Shown one piece after another: positions 17,928 to 26,772 of a stretch of DNA of 64,000 bases (the first letter of the stretch is position 1; every line of letters starts with the position of its first letter). A program made the translations under genes and the position numbers. The notes below the pieces were generated by a model. The model ran no database searches. It saw only the letters and a list, made by a program, of their open reading frames with translations, and was not told the DNA's origin. Source of the DNA: Haloarcula nitratireducens (lineage in GTDB: Archaea > Halobacteriota > Halobacteria > Halobacteriales > Haloarculaceae); contig NZ_RKLT01000009.1 in assembly GCF_019599505.1 (NCBI RefSeq), positions 1 to 64,000 of the forward strand, given 5' to 3'.

Positions 17928-19349
17928 CTATCCTGACGTTGTATCGGGTACGGCTGCGAGTAGATCTTCATGGGTGATGGCGTCGGCGTCACGTTCGGCG
18001 GCGTGCATGGCAGCGTCGTCGACGATCCCAACGATGTCGGCGCTGCTCAGCCCTCCTGTCTGGTCGGCGAGTGCCTGGTAGGCCTCCTCGTCGAGTGTGG
18101 TTGGGCGGTCACGCAGCTGGACGCGGAAGATCGCCGCACGAGCGTCGTGGTCGGGTTTGCCGATTTCGTACTGTTGGTCGAAGCGGCCTCGACGGGTGGC
18201 TGCGTCGTCGAGGAGGTCGGCGCGGTTCGTTGCGGCGATCACGAGGAAGTTCGGGTCCTCGGCGTCGAGGTGGGCGAGGAATTCGTTGACGACCTGGGCG
18301 TGTTCGCGATGGAGGTCGTCGTCGCGACCGGCCAGCAAGGCATCGATCTCGTCGATGAAGATGACACAGCGCTCGAAGTGTTGGGCCTCGGCGAACAGTT
18401 GGGTGACCTGTTCGGTGGATTCGTTGATCCAGCGGGATTTGATGTCGCCCGCCGACAGTTCGAGATACGGGTGGCCCAGTTCCCCGGCGATCGCGCGGGC
18501 CAGGAGGGTTTTGCCCGTGCCGGGTGGGCCATGCAGGAGGATGCCGTTTGGGGGGGCGACGTTGAAGCGTTCGTAGGCCGCGTCTGTGTTGCAGAGTGGG
18601 CGCAGGACTGTGCGGCGGAGGTCGTTTTTGCGGTCTTGGAGGCCGCCGATGTCTGCAAAGTGGGTTTCTGGGGGTTGTTGCCATCCATACTCGAGGTTTC
18701 GATGATTCGACTCCGGACTGCTCTCACCATTATTGTCTGGTCTAGGGCTACCCCCGTTTGCGCTCTCTCTGGATTGCGTTGGTTGGTCTAGATCGGCCCG
18801 CTTCCGATGTTTTGACTTTGAGGAACTTCCACCTGTATCAGTCTCTCCGTGAGCGGCGAGATCAGCGTATGTCATCACAGGAACTGAAACAACCCAACTG
18901 AGAGCCATTGGCCATGTATTATCGAACAACGCTGATACTCGGAGTACTTCGATCGTTGCTGAAATATTAGGCAGTGCGGGGCTCCAGAGAGGAAGAAACC
19001 AAATTGCAGTCAAGATTGTTGATCCAGTAATTATGCTTAGAATCCAGCCTCGCTCTATATCTTCATCATCTTGACCTGCTGCCAGCTCCAGAACCGTCAC
19101 CAAGGCTATCGCAGCGAATCCAGGAAGAAACCAAATAGAGGGAACGCTAGCAATTGCTGCGAGCCATCCAAGTGACCCCGAAACTTTTGCAGCAGTCCAG
19201 ATTACGGCCAGTGGAATAAATAGATAACATCCAGTCAATAGGACCGCTGAGGTGAGGATTACACTAATCGTTCTGAAGACGTGTCTATACCCTCGCTTAC
19301 CGGCTGTCTGCTTAATTGAGGACGTGTTGTTTTCTCGATCGTCCATCAT
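17928..19349 (-). CDS. Membrane-anchored AAA+ ATPase
   Basis: 473 residues. Four hydrophobic segments lie in the first 165 residues, then a polar Ser/Asn-rich linker (about 165-225), then one AAA+ module: Walker A GPPGTGKT (274-281), Walker B VIFIDEIDAL (329-338), sensor AATNRAD and Arg-finger region TRRGRFD (385-391), and a small helical lid. The module is of the FtsH/Cdc48 class, but no protease domain follows, so it probably unfolds or remodels proteins at the membrane. It lies just downstream of conjugation-type genes in the same direction and may serve as an energising or quality-control factor for them. Confidence 0.85.
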   Translation of the reverse strand: MMDDRENNTSSIKQTAGKRGYRHVFRTISVILTSAVLLTGCYLFIPLAVIWTAAKVSGSLGWLAAIASVPSIWFLPGFAAIALVTVLELAAGQDDEDIERGWILSIITGSTILTAIWFLPLWSPALPNISATIEVLRVSALFDNTWPMALSWVVSVPVMTYADLAAHGETDTGGSSSKSKHRKRADLDQPTQSRESANGGSPRPDNNGESSPESNHRNLEYGWQQPPETHFADIGGLQDRKNDLRRTVLRPLCNTDAAYERFNVAPPNGILLHGPPGTGKTLLARAIAGELGHPYLELSAGDIKSRWINESTEQVTQLFAEAQHFERCVIFIDEIDALLAGRDDDLHREHAQVVNEFLAHLDAEDPNFLVIAATNRADLLDDAATRRGRFDQQYEIGKPDHDARAAIFRVQLRDRPTTLDEEAYQALADQTGGLSSADIVGIVDDAAMHAAERDADAITHEDLLAAVPDTTSG

Positions 19350-19401
19350 CTTGTTTCTAACTACGAGATTCTCTCTCTAGTAGCTTGAACCGTATTCATG
19401 G

Positions 19402-20880
19402 TCATTCTGATCGGTCCTTACTTGCGTCGGTGTCTGCCCAGTCATCTAGTTTCCGTTGCCTTGGTTCTGAGTTATCCGTCGTATCTACAACCGGGTTCTC
19501 ACGATAGCGCTCAAGACCTGCTTCTGCCCAATCAAGAGGTGACTCGTGGAGGCTTCGTGTAGCGTAATCTGCCCCGGCATGAGCATCTTGAGCTGTACGC
19601 TTTCCACCCTCCTTGATCGCTTCTCCTTTGCTTTTACTCCATTCTCTCTTCCCCTCTGAGACATTGTTTGCGACAGTACCTTTGACTGCACTTGTAGCCT
19701 GCCCAGCAGCGGCACCAGCTTTCCCCGCTGCGGCGCCACCTGCGCCTCGAGTAATGTGTTTATCGACGCCGCGAAGTCCTTTCGACGTCCCGTGCTTGGC
19801 TTGCTCCATCAGCTTTGTACGAGTCGACTGCTCGCCGGCTTGGCTCGATGAGGAGCCCTGTGAGCTGGACTTACTCTTCGCGCCCTGTCGGCCGGACATC
19901 TTGCCGGGTGACAGTCCAGCCATCGCTGCGGATTTGATGCCAACGAGTGCAGGGGCGACGAGGCCGATCAGCCAGAAGAGATACGCCTCAAGCACTTCGC
20001 CGAAGCCGGGATCACCAGCCTGTTGACTGGCGGCGGTTGCGCCCTGTCCAGCCACGTCGGCGTAGGCACCAGCAGCGGCGGCGCCCGTCTGCAAGAGACC
20101 TGCCATCACGATACCAGCCAGCAGCATGTAGGTGGTCGCTCGGAGCACGGTTTTCGCGAGCTCCGAGGCATAGCGGAGTGGCCCGAAGTCCAGATAGAGC
20201 ATCGCACCGAGGACAGGCAGCAGAATGAACGTCGCGTTGAAGAGGAACTCCCGGAGGACGAAGACACCCAAGGCGAGGAGAATGCCCGCCACGGAGATCA
20301 TGCTCAAGATGAGGGCGCCGATCGTGACGCCAGCGGCCGAGGCGGCTGCCCCGTCGATACTCGCTTTCAATACTTCCGGCCCAAAGGCAGCGCCGTACTC
20401 GGCGGTAAAGACGTAGCGAATAATCGCGTTCGTCAGGAGCAAGCCAAAGTGCATGAGCTGGCGAGCGACAGCGACGAAGATGATCACCTTCAGTGCCTTC
20501 CAGACGAGCATGAAATTCGTCACCTCGCGTGCGTCCGCGAAGGGTTTGCTGGCGACGCCCGCCATGAAGACAATGGCAAGGAGTTGGGGGAAGATATCCA
20601 GATTGTGTTGGAAGGCTGCCTGCAGCGCTGGGTCCGAATAGGGACTGTCGAAGATGATGAAGGTGCGCATCCCGTTGGCGATGAGTTCGCCAATGAAGCC
20701 CAGAATGCCAGTCAGAATGTACGTGAAGAAATTGGCTATCCAGTCGGTGAATGCGAATGCCAACGGGATGAACATGCTGTCGGTCGGGAGTGTTCCGATG
20801 GCCTGCTCGACTGACGCTGGGACTCTCGGACCGACGCTGTTGGCGACGACGCGGAGTGATATGATCTGTGAGCCAATCAT
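19402..20880 (-). CDS. TrbL/VirB6-like polytopic membrane protein
   Basis: 492 residues with about seven to eight hydrophobic helices in the first 330 residues, rich in small residues (GAAAAGAYADVAGQGA), then a long polar, Ser/Lys/Ala-rich cytoplasmic tail (about 340-492). This is the layout of the TrbL/VirB6 inner-membrane channel proteins of conjugation systems. Neighbours support this: a surface protein and a VirB2-sized pilin-like protein lie upstream in the same direction. The call rests on topology and context rather than on a diagnostic motif. Confidence 0.6.
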   Translation of the reverse strand: MIGSQIISLRVVANSVGPRVPASVEQAIGTLPTDSMFIPLAFAFTDWIANFFTYILTGILGFIGELIANGMRTFIIFDSPYSDPALQAAFQHNLDIFPQLLAIVFMAGVASKPFADAREVTNFMLVWKALKVIIFVAVARQLMHFGLLLTNAIIRYVFTAEYGAAFGPEVLKASIDGAAASAAGVTIGALILSMISVAGILLALGVFVLREFLFNATFILLPVLGAMLYLDFGPLRYASELAKTVLRATTYMLLAGIVMAGLLQTGAAAAGAYADVAGQGATAASQQAGDPGFGEVLEAYLFWLIGLVAPALVGIKSAAMAGLSPGKMSGRQGAKSKSSSQGSSSSQAGEQSTRTKLMEQAKHGTSKGLRGVDKHITRGAGGAAAGKAGAAAGQATSAVKGTVANNVSEGKREWSKSKGEAIKEGGKRTAQDAHAGADYATRSLHESPLDWAEAGLERYRENPVVDTTDNSEPRQRKLDDWADTDASKDRSE

Positions 20881-20943
20881 CGGTGTGACATTATGGGGAC
20901 GGTAGCTTTTGGGTCGTATCGGGGCTGTTGTCCAGGCATGATT

Positions 20944-22755
20944 TTATCCTGTATCTTGTCGGAGGTACACAAACGGTAGGAACAAGAGAAGAAAGGCGGC
21001 GATCGATACGATGGCGCCGGCGAGGCTCGTCAGTAACTGATAGATGTTGAACGGCTCGGGCTCGAAAGCCAGCTGTGTCTCTGCCGGCGAGTAGTAGACA
21101 TTCTGTGTGGTGTTGGTGACGCCCGCAAACGAGACAGTGACGTAGAGGTCACGTCGCTCGACGGTGATTGTGCCATCACTCTCTGTCGTCACATTGCTCT
21201 GGGCAGCGCCGGACAGCCAGAGTGTTCGATTGGGGAGTGGCTGGCCAGTGGTTCCGTCGGTTAGCTGGATCCGGGCGTGAGTCTCGTTTTGCATCGTCGT
21301 CGACAGCGTCGCATTGCGTGCCTGCACGGTACGTGTCGTTAGGGGAACCGAGTCGTTGTGGATATCTCGAACGCCCGTAATCGGCTGGTCGGTGTTTTCG
21401 ATGACGACGGTCCGGTAGCTGCGTGGGCGAACCGACGAGAGATTCACGTGCTCATCGAGGGGGGCTGCGTTCGTCGAGAGGTTGTCCCCCTCCAGTCTGG
21501 TAATCGTCGGTGCTGCGGTGACGCTTTGATTTTGCTCCCAGTGGAGCGTGGGCCAGCGTTGCTGGGCGACGAGTTGCAGTTCGAGGATATTTGGAGCAGT
21601 GACGGGTTGGCGACGTGACTCGGCCGCTGTCAGCGACTGATCGCTGAGAGTCGCGTTGTCGAGCGATTGGGTGACCGTTGCGTTCGGCTCAGTGAGTGTT
21701 CGGTGGCTACGAGTGGCGTTATCGTATTGTCGCTGTGAATAGACGCCCCAGACGTTCTGGAGGCGACCAGCGTCTTCGAACCGGGCATAGCTCCAGAGGC
21801 GTCGGTCATGGAGAGAGTGTGATCCCTCGAACTGCAGGATGACTTTCTCGATTTGGCCATCGGCGTGGACGACGGTCTGGGTGACGGTGAGCTGTTGATT
21901 GGTGGTTACGAGGATAGGAGTGCTATCGGTGACTGTCTGGGAGAACGACCGTGACTCCGACGTCGTGTTCGCCGCTTGCCAGCCACCGCCAGTACGAGTG
22001 TACGTCGTGGTCTCTCTGGTAACGGTCGTGTTGATGGTCGCACTCACCTGCATGGTCGTCGGCTCGGTGGCGGTCGCGTTCGTGTACGTGAGTTGCCGGG
22101 GCGACGTTTCGTTTCCGGCCCACGTCTGGGTGCCAATTTGGACCTGCCGTGAGACGTCCTGCTCGAGAAGCTCGTAGCTGACACACGTCCTGGTGTCGCC
22201 AGTAACGGAACAGGTCTGGTCAGGGAGCCGCGTCGTGTAATCGAGGTAGGTCAGTGCCGTCCCGGTGCGGGGAATCAGCAGTGGGTCGCTCTCGTTCGAT
22301 TGGGTGGTCGTATTGAGGCGAGTCCGTGTTCCTTCGCGTGTGCCAAGCAGCGTGATGTGAGCGTCGGCGACAACGGTGCCGTTGGTAAGCTGGGACTCAG
22401 GGAACCACAGGCTCGTCGAGTCGTTTCGCGCGATCGACTGGAGCTGTGCGAGGCGATACGCTTCGAGTGTTTGCTGGCCTGGGCCGACGCTATACGGGGG
22501 CTGGGTCGTCGCGTACGTGAAATCCCGCATGCGACTCACGTTCGTCACGGAGACGTTCTCCGCTCGCACGGCAGTGTCGAGTCCAGAGCTGACGAAGGGC
22601 GGCAGTGTGCCGGCTGCTGGATCCCGATCGTCGGCGATGAACGCTCGTGTCGCGTTGTTAGGTGTGTTGCTGGCTGCTGTTGTGACTGCACTCCCGATCG
22701 GGAGAATGAGGAGGACAACCAGTAGCAGACCGACGCGAGGGTGAGTAGCCAGCAT
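20944..22755 (-). CDS. Large secreted surface protein of a conjugation-type module
   Basis: 603 residues: signal peptide (about 1-28, VGLLLVVLLILPIGSAVTTA), a Thr/Asn-rich extracellular part with many Asn-x-Thr/Ser sites, and one C-terminal membrane segment (about 573-597) ending in a short basic tail. The residues TGQPLPNRTLWLSGAAQSNV suggest an immunoglobulin-like or carboxypeptidase-regulatory-like fold near the end. Such type I membrane proteins sit between TrbL-like and pilin-like genes in haloarchaeal mobile elements and may be part of a mating surface apparatus. Exact role unknown. Confidence 0.7.
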   Translation of the reverse strand: MLATHPRVGLLLVVLLILPIGSAVTTAASNTPNNATRAFIADDRDPAAGTLPPFVSSGLDTAVRAENVSVTNVSRMRDFTYATTQPPYSVGPGQQTLEAYRLAQLQSIARNDSTSLWFPESQLTNGTVVADAHITLLGTREGTRTRLNTTTQSNESDPLLIPRTGTALTYLDYTTRLPDQTCSVTGDTRTCVSYELLEQDVSRQVQIGTQTWAGNETSPRQLTYTNATATEPTTMQVSATINTTVTRETTTYTRTGGGWQAANTTSESRSFSQTVTDSTPILVTTNQQLTVTQTVVHADGQIEKVILQFEGSHSLHDRRLWSYARFEDAGRLQNVWGVYSQRQYDNATRSHRTLTEPNATVTQSLDNATLSDQSLTAAESRRQPVTAPNILELQLVAQQRWPTLHWEQNQSVTAAPTITRLEGDNLSTNAAPLDEHVNLSSVRPRSYRTVVIENTDQPITGVRDIHNDSVPLTTRTVQARNATLSTTMQNETHARIQLTDGTTGQPLPNRTLWLSGAAQSNVTTESDGTITVERRDLYVTVSFAGVTNTTQNVYYSPAETQLAFEPEPFNIYQLLTSLAGAIVSIAAFLLLFLPFVYLRQDTG

Positions 22756-22795
22756 AGCAGACGGAGGAGTCGCTTGTATGGGACAGCTGCCGGTG

Positions 22796-23131
22796 TTAGG
22801 GCATGACGGGCACGATCATGCCCGGGGCGAGGTTCTCGAAGAGGCCGACGAAGACGTTGTAACTGACTGAGAGGACGATCATGCCGGCGCCGCCCCACAT
22901 CCCACGCCAGCCCCACTGGGCGCGGTCGGCGCTGCGTCCGGAGACAAACCAGACGGCGGTGCCGACGAGAAAGATGATGATTCCGAGTTGCCCGAGTGTG
23001 GTCGCGACGAACTGCTCGATCTCTGTGAGCGAGCTCGTGATCTCGCTCTGTTGGGCGGCGGCCACGCCGGTACTTGCAATCACCGCGGTCAACGCAACCA
23101 AAATCCGTGTGAGACCTTCACGCGGTCGCAT
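22796..23131 (-). CDS. VirB2/TrbC-like pilin
   Basis: 111 residues: signal peptide ending VAAAQQ (about 26-27), a short helix, then two hydrophobic segments (LGIIIFLVGTAVWFVSG and MIVLSVSYNVFVGLFENLA) around a small basic loop. Size, signal peptide and twin helices match VirB2/TrbC conjugative pilins. First gene of the run 23131 to 17928, with only 40 bases before the surface-protein gene. An AT-rich TATA candidate lies about 30 bases upstream of its ATG. A different small membrane protein cannot be excluded. Confidence 0.6.
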   Translation of the reverse strand: MRPREGLTRILVALTAVIASTGVAAAQQSEITSSLTEIEQFVATTLGQLGIIIFLVGTAVWFVSGRSADRAQWGWRGMWGGAGMIVLSVSYNVFVGLFENLAPGMIVPVMP

Positions 23132-23686
23132 ACAAGTTGTACATCAGACTAGCGACAGTTAAAGTATTTGATTAACTCAATAACTTGTAATTTAGAGGAT
23201 TAATACATCGGTTCTAACTGCTATTCTAGACAGAATAGTATATTCAAACTCCTGATTATTGGAACCTTAGTCTTGTACGTTGAGGAACACGGGTAGTGTC
23301 GCGGGACAGAGAACCTGTTTGTGACGTCTTCTATTGAGTCGCTGACACGAGTCGCGTCCCACTACATGAGTGTTACTTTGCTAGACATTTTGGTGAGGAT
23401 ATGATAACCAACACTGCTTTTGTCTGTTGGTTAGCGTCATTTGGATAGGGTTCGGTTCGGTGCTGCAGAGTGGGCTTGAGGGGATGCGGTGATTGGAACC
23501 CGATACAAAGCGGACGAACAGCATGACCACCCGTTCAAGTGTTTCAACTGAGTGGTTCCTTTATATTCATTTGCTCGGTCATCACACCCCGTCGTTCAAG
23601 TGAATACAAGCACATTCACTGAGAAGGCGAGCTCTACGATACTTCGAAAGGCGCAGTACGTGGGCGACATAGAGGCTCCAATCCGA
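23132..23686. other. Intergenic stretch with inverted repeat site 3
   Basis: No gene is supported. It holds the conjugation-operon promoter region (AT-rich, 23140-23230), a GTAGTGTCGCGGGAC segment near 23292 with a loose mirror GTCGCGTCCCACTAC near 23350, and the repeat pair at 23405-23435. Confidence 0.4.
23405..23435. repeat. Inverted repeat TAACCAACA / TGTTGGTTA, site 3
   Basis: Nine-base arms at 23405-23413 and 23425-23433 with an 11-base loop, followed by GC. It lies 480 bases from another copy (23918-23961), with the small gene 23687-23857 between them. Confidence 0.65.
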
Positions 23687-23857
23687 TTAGAAGTTGAGGA
23701 CCGACTCGATATCTTCCTTGCTGGCAGTATTGCCCTCTTTGATATCGTCGATAGCGCGAAGAACCCTATGGGGAACAACGGGCCGACCATCTTGGCCGTC
23801 CACGTCCGTTGGTATGAGACCGATATCATGAACGGGGCTAGTGTCAGCCTCACTCAT
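23687..23857 (-). CDS. Small conserved-looking haloarchaeal protein
   Basis: 56 residues from the ATG at 23857: MSEADTSPVHDIGLIPTDVD, then a polar middle and SKEDIESVLNF. The acidic composition and well-formed helix VLRAIDDIKEGN contrast with the overlapping frames on the other strand (23552-23869), which are basic or hydrophobic and rejected. It is bracketed by two copies of the CTAACCAACA inverted repeat, as a cargo gene of a small mobile unit would be. Function unknown. Confidence 0.5.
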   Translation of the reverse strand: MSEADTSPVHDIGLIPTDVDGQDGRPVVPHRVLRAIDDIKEGNTASKEDIESVLNF

Positions 23858-23917
23858 CGTATCTCGTAGCATGACGTGCTACAATATGGAAACTCACATG
23901 AGGACATCACCAGATGT

Positions 23918-24125
23918 GCTAACCAACATCTGCTGCTCAAACATCGCTATTGTTGGTTAGCCACTCGTCGCGGTCGTGCACTGCTAATACTTTGTAGTTC
24001 GAGTCACCGACTGCCACTTCCGGCGGCGGAGGACATCTTCTGCGGTCGCGGAGTTGTGAGCATCCTGCGGGCTGCCCAAGTGCCGGATGGGTGACAGCCC
24101 GGCGTGGACACCGGCCGCGCTCACA
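23918..24125 (+). repeat. Structured repeat element, copy 2
   Basis: Head: GCTAACCAACA (23918-23928) and TGTTGGTTAGC (23951-23961). Body: GGAGGACATCTTCTGCGG, then GTGCC...GGC (24080-24103) enclosing GGGT-GACA-GCCC. The loop differs from copy 1 (GAAA to GACA) while the stem is kept. The tail downstream of about 24105 diverges from copies 1 and 3, so this copy is shorter. Confidence 0.6.
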
Positions 24126-24262
24126 CCACAGGATTCGACCCTTTGAATCCACTTTCACTGCCTTCCCACCTCGTGTGGGAACCGATCTCCTCATTATGGG
24201 TCGCTTCGATCTCGCCCTCTAGCAGGAGTGCGCCACGGGCCGTGACAGATCACGATCTGGAA

Positions 24263-25330
24263 TCAGATAAAGAAGAAATACATTACGATACCGATCGCAA
24301 CCAACGATCCAAGTCCCAAGAGGTACGGAATAACTGACCGGCTCTTGGATTTCGGATAACTGTCGGCCTGTAAACGACCTTCTATATCGAATAGTCGGTA
24401 GTCTTCATCTTCATATTCGTAATCGATCCCCGACGCGCTGATAGACCGTCGTTCGATTTCGGTTCGAAGCAGAACTTGTTCGTCCAGAACGTCAACGCCT
24501 CGCCAATCCTCGTCGGTCCGGATGAGGTTTCCGCCAGCCTCCGTAATCATACCTGGTGGAATTCCAATTGCGGAGTGACCGTTCACAGATTCTGTACTTT
24601 CGAATTCGAGCGTTCCGATATCCGCAGTGATCAGTTCTTGCTCACCAGTACAGGTTCCACAAGTTACTCTCGTTGTCCCTCTGCACTTGCTGCAGGTGAC
24701 GATACCTCCACCCCCACAGTTGGTGCATCGGTGCTCGCCTTGGCCACTGCAGCTGTTACACATCACGTGCCCGGATCCAGTGCAGGTCCCACAAGTATGA
24801 GATGTCCCATCGGCTTGCCGTGACCCACTTCCATTACAGTCTGGACAGGTGATCCGTCCGTTCCCACCTTTGACTCCCCAGCCAGAGCAGTTGCTACAGC
24901 TTTCCATCCCGCTTCCAGTGCAGGTACCACAGCGGTGCTCACCATTCGTACAGTTCGTACACTCTATATCACCAATACCATCGCATGGCTCACAGGTATC
25001 GATACGTAGCGGTTCCGTGACGTAGTCGACAGTCGTATCTATACACTCCTCCCGAGCAGGCTCTAATCGTCGTTCGAACGGTACCCGCTCATCAGCTAGT
25101 TCGTCGTATTCGCTCGGCGGAACCTGAATGTTATCCCTCGTCTCAAGAACGTACTGTTCGCGACGAATCGTCTTCTCACACTCTTCAGATTGGACGTCTA
25201 CTAACCGCGCTGAATCGGCGAAATCATTCGGACGCTTCCAGCTGTCTCCGAATTCCGCAAGAGAAGCTTCCCCGAACTGCATTGCTTCATCGGTCGATGT
25301 ATTGGTTGATTGTTTGGCTTTAGTTGTCAT
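24263..25330 (-). CDS. DnaJ-type cysteine-array protein with C-terminal membrane anchor
   Basis: 355 residues from the ATG at 25330; a longer frame start would overlap the gene upstream. Between residues 113 and 229 there are ten CxxC units, many in the form CxxCxGxG (CGTCTGSG, CNSCSGQG, CPDCNGSG), the zinc-knuckle type of DnaJ, which normally has only four. There is no J domain. A beta-rich region follows, with a single hydrophobic segment at the very end (about 335-355, ending MYFFFI), so it is tail-anchored with the array in the cytoplasm. Last gene of a three-gene operon with a J-domain membrane protein, 32 bases downstream of it. Probably binds unfolded clients beside that protein. Confidence 0.85.
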   Translation of the reverse strand: MTTKAKQSTNTSTDEAMQFGEASLAEFGDSWKRPNDFADSARLVDVQSEECEKTIRREQYVLETRDNIQVPPSEYDELADERVPFERRLEPAREECIDTTVDYVTEPLRIDTCEPCDGIGDIECTNCTNGEHRCGTCTGSGMESCSNCSGWGVKGGNGRITCPDCNGSGSRQADGTSHTCGTCTGSGHVMCNSCSGQGEHRCTNCGGGGIVTCSKCRGTTRVTCGTCTGEQELITADIGTLEFESTESVNGHSAIGIPPGMITEAGGNLIRTDEDWRGVDVLDEQVLLRTEIERRSISASGIDYEYEDEDYRLFDIEGRLQADSYPKSKSRSVIPYLLGLGSLVAIGIVMYFFFI

Positions 25331-25362
25331 GATTTTAGATACTGTTGGTGAGTTGTCCTGAG

Positions 25363-26682
25363 TCAATTCTTTAAGCGACGGTGCAACCAGTGCCATCCGC
25401 GGAGGCTTGTTGTCCAAGCAACGAGTCCGAAGGTGGGAAGACTGGCTAGTGCCAGAAGGCGGTCCCTGTCGAACCACCACCAGAGATAGGTTTCTTCATA
25501 CGGGTTGGGGTAGCTAGCAAGGAGGCCGTCTAATCCAGCCCACACGAATGCAAGCGTAACGAGGGCGATAGTGACCGTCCACCCAAACAGGGCAGCAGTC
25601 CCCCGAAGCGATTCCCGGCTCCCGCCTGGCGGCGTCTCTCGGGTAATTCGGGCGACGCGATGTGCCCCCATGATGACGATACTGGCGAAAAGGACAGTCT
25701 CGATAGCGGGAGTCAAGTGAATCCCCGTGATATCAGTGTACCCAATCTCCAGTCCAGCGACAGCCGGTGTATCGAAGGCGTCGGCCAGGAACATTCCAGT
25801 TAGCGAGACTGGCAAGAGGAGTACAAATTCCGGGATACGAATTCTATTTCCGAGATGGTCGGTCCAGTCGGCAGAGAGGACAGCTCCAGAAGCCAGCCAG
25901 CCGATAGCGAGGGCTGCGCAGTAAAGTGCTGTTTCCATTACGATCACGACGAGATGAGATAGCTCATCGCCTACACCTGCGACCGTACCTATCAGTGCGA
26001 CAGCACCGAAAATGAATCCGACAACGATGATAGCAATGATGAGCATCCCTGCCAGAAGCGCGAGTCCGATAGTACTCGTGAACTCAACTACGAGAGCTCG
26101 AAGTTCGACGCCAAGCCACGGCCCGATGTAACTCTCCGGTGGTTCGTATTCTTCTCGCTCGTAGGATTGTCGGTGATTGTACGCTTTTTGGGTATGGTCT
26201 GTTCGTGTAGATTCCCGGTTAGTTTTACTCTCTCGAGTTGCCTGTGCTGTCGCGTCTGTACGGGCCTGAGTGGTCTGGGTGGTCGTCTCGCCAGACCGTT
26301 GATCTCCACGACCGGACCTTGATCGCTTGTCCTGCGTCTGAGAGTCGATGTCCTGGGGCGTGAATTGCTCCGGCGGAATCGTTGCTCCAAACCGTTGCCA
26401 ACTCTGGTAGACGGTTGGCGCTTGGTCACCGAACCGAGACAGGAGGGTGTCATAAGCTGATCTATTTGACGGAGACCCAAGACACTCTGATGCATCCATA
26501 ATCCGCTGAAATCGGTGCCGTGCTTCCGGATGATCGCTAATATCGGGGTGGCTCATCTTCTTCCCCGCCCGGATTGCCGACTCAATCAGCTCGCTATCCG
26601 CTGTTCGTGGAACATTGAGTCTAGCATAGAACTCATCCACCTCAGGCGACGGAGCGAACTCATCGCTTTCTCGGCCCCTCAT
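25363..26682 (-). CDS. Multi-spanning membrane protein with N-terminal J domain
   Basis: 439 residues. Residues about 17-80 form a J domain with the HPD motif intact (MSHPDISD, His45-Pro-Asp), followed by YDTLLSRFG and VYQSWQRFG. A polar Thr/Arg-rich linker (about 105-180) leads to about seven hydrophobic segments. J domains stimulate Hsp70 ATPase; membrane anchoring would recruit Hsp70 to a membrane site. It shares the J-domain/RFG/YxxW/linker/membrane layout with the protein at 62558-63805, so they are paralogues. The middle gene of the operon 27501 to 24263. Confidence 0.85.
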   Translation of the reverse strand: MRGRESDEFAPSPEVDEFYARLNVPRTADSELIESAIRAGKKMSHPDISDHPEARHRFQRIMDASECLGSPSNRSAYDTLLSRFGDQAPTVYQSWQRFGATIPPEQFTPQDIDSQTQDKRSRSGRGDQRSGETTTQTTQARTDATAQATRESKTNRESTRTDHTQKAYNHRQSYEREEYEPPESYIGPWLGVELRALVVEFTSTIGLALLAGMLIIAIIVVGFIFGAVALIGTVAGVGDELSHLVVIVMETALYCAALAIGWLASGAVLSADWTDHLGNRIRIPEFVLLLPVSLTGMFLADAFDTPAVAGLEIGYTDITGIHLTPAIETVLFASIVIMGAHRVARITRETPPGGSRESLRGTAALFGWTVTIALVTLAFVWAGLDGLLASYPNPYEETYLWWWFDRDRLLALASLPTFGLVAWTTSLRGWHWLHRRLKN

Positions 26683-26772
26683 CAGCTGGCAGTCCTCTCA
26701 GTCCCAGGCGTGGGACAGCTGTTGTGGACTTCGCTGATCCTGATGTTCGAAAGTCTCCAGCCCATATCACTG

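Noticed and set aside
18109..18684. Long minus-strand frame inside the AAA ATPase gene
   Set aside because: Arg/Pro-rich shadow of the GC-rich ATPase; the ATPase frame has complete motifs.
20023..20814. 263-codon plus-strand frame opposite the TrbL-like gene
   Set aside because: Shadow of a hydrophobic gene: its acidic, His-rich product is the antisense of membrane helices.
23552..23869. 105-codon plus-strand frame
   Set aside because: Antisense to the small acidic gene 23687-23857, which has the better composition.
24681..24995. CxxC array considered as a CRISPR-like or tandem DNA repeat
   Set aside because: The DNA units are irregular in length and sequence; the periodicity comes from zinc knuckles in the protein.
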